Below are positions 43,868 through 44,250 of a stretch of 44,250 nucleotides of DNA, piece by piece. Positions within the stretch are counted from its first letter, which is position 1. The number at the start of each line of letters is the position of its first letter. Position numbers and translations under genes: made by a program. The notes under the pieces were generated by a model. That model saw only the letters and a list, made by a program, of their open reading frames with translations. It was not told the DNA's origin and did not search any database. Origin of the DNA: a bacterium (GTDB lineage: Bacteria > Verrucomicrobiota > Kiritimatiellia > CAIVKH01); the NCBI GenBank assembly GCA_030432155.1, contig JAUIHQ010000005.1:1-44250 (forward strand), given 5' to 3'.

Positions 43868-44250
43868 ATGTGTGGATTTTGCGGAGAAATACAATTTCAG
43901 AATCAGCCGGCTTCGCTGGAGCGGATAGCGCGCATGCTTCCGACCCTGGCGAGGCGCGGTCCCGATGCGTCCGGTGTGTTGCACCAGGGGCCGGTGGCAT
44001 TCGGGCACCGTCGGCTGAAGATCATCGATCTGACCGAGCACGCGCAGCAACCGATGATGGATGCGGAGCTGGGTCTGGCCATTGTCTACAACGGGGCGAT
44101 CTACAACTACAAAGAGCTGCGGGCGGAATTGACGGCAAAGGGTTACCGGTTCTTTTCCACCGGTGACACCGAAGTCATTCTGAAGGCCTACCACGCCTGG
44201 GGCCGCGACGGCCTCGAGAAGTTCAACGGTATGTTTGCCTTCGCGATCTG
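43868..44250 (+). CDS. N-acetylglutaminylglutamine-type amidotransferase, N-terminal part
   Basis: 127 residues are present before the window ends. ATG 43868 has AAGGA nine bases upstream. It opens MCGFCGEIQFQ; Cys2 becomes the N-terminal nucleophile of a class II glutamine amidotransferase. RRGPDASGV, FGHRRLKIIDL, NGAIYNYKELRAEL, GDTEVILKAYHAWG and FNGMFAFAI follow the asparagine-synthase pattern. The CGFCGEI start and HAWG segment are closest to the NAGGN synthesis subgroup, which makes an osmoprotectant dipeptide. Plain asparagine synthase (AsnB) is the alternative. Confidence 0.85.
   Translation, partial: MCGFCGEIQFQNQPASLERIARMLPTLARRGPDASGVLHQGPVAFGHRRLKIIDLTEHAQQPMMDAELGLAIVYNGAIYNYKELRAELTAKGYRFFSTGDTEVILKAYHAWGRDGLEKFNGMFAFAI

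Overview
The window is a GC-rich (roughly 60%), densely packed piece of bacterial chromosome that looks like part of a metagenome-assembled or draft genome. I place it tentatively in the PVC superphylum (Kiritimatiellota/Verrucomicrobiota-like). The reasons are long secreted carbohydrate-active proteins with discoidin or starch-binding modules, secreted C-termini of the 'STN..W' type common in that group, and no proteobacterial or Gram-positive operon signature. This is inference; no rRNA or tRNA gene is present to settle it.

Layout. Positions 1-2231 hold two broken genes joined head to head: pyrC (minus strand) lacks its N-terminus and runs off the left edge, and mnmG (plus strand) lacks about its first 135 codons. 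The mnmG remnant carries two perfect parS-type palindromes inside a coding insert, which points to nearness to the replication origin. Positions 2541-6075 hold a single-domain response regulator, a cysteine desulfurase, a membrane-anchored SpoIIE-type phosphatase and 3-methyladenine glycosylase I. A 1015-residue secreted discoidin/six-hairpin glycosidase follows (6154-9201), then a VapBC-like toxin-antitoxin pair, a divergent RdgC-like protein and a BrkB-cyclic-nucleotide-domain fusion, and rfbA-rfbC of dTDP-rhamnose synthesis.

The middle is housekeeping. It holds rplM-rpsI with its own promoter and terminator, a translationally coupled argJ-argB-argD-argG cluster, lysA, dapA, rimO, a polytopic membrane protein, dcd, hemB and a CoA-binding protein. 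Twin near-palindromes sit between lysA and dapA, and a 54-residue gene that is easily overlooked lies beside dcd.

From 28.2 to 29.85 kb there is a REP-associated tyrosine transposase (RAYT) island with ~140-bp direct repeats on both sides of the transposase gene. To its right are a secreted alpha/beta hydrolase and a voltage-gated K+ channel (minus strand). Next come a phosphodiesterase-THUMP methyltransferase-HD hydrolase group, a SpoU methyltransferase, a secreted unknown protein, queC, mutS and an orphan RHH antitoxin. A secreted GH13 amylase with several starch-binding modules lies next. The window ends in the start of an N-acetylglutaminylglutamine-type amidotransferase gene preceded by a strongly structured leader.

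Most genes are ordinary. The parts most worth a second look are the parS pair embedded in mnmG, the pyrC/mnmG junction, the RAYT island, the structured leader at 43.7 kb, the twin palindromes before dapA and the two antitoxin control regions. I do not see a defence island, CRISPR array, prophage or biosynthetic cluster.
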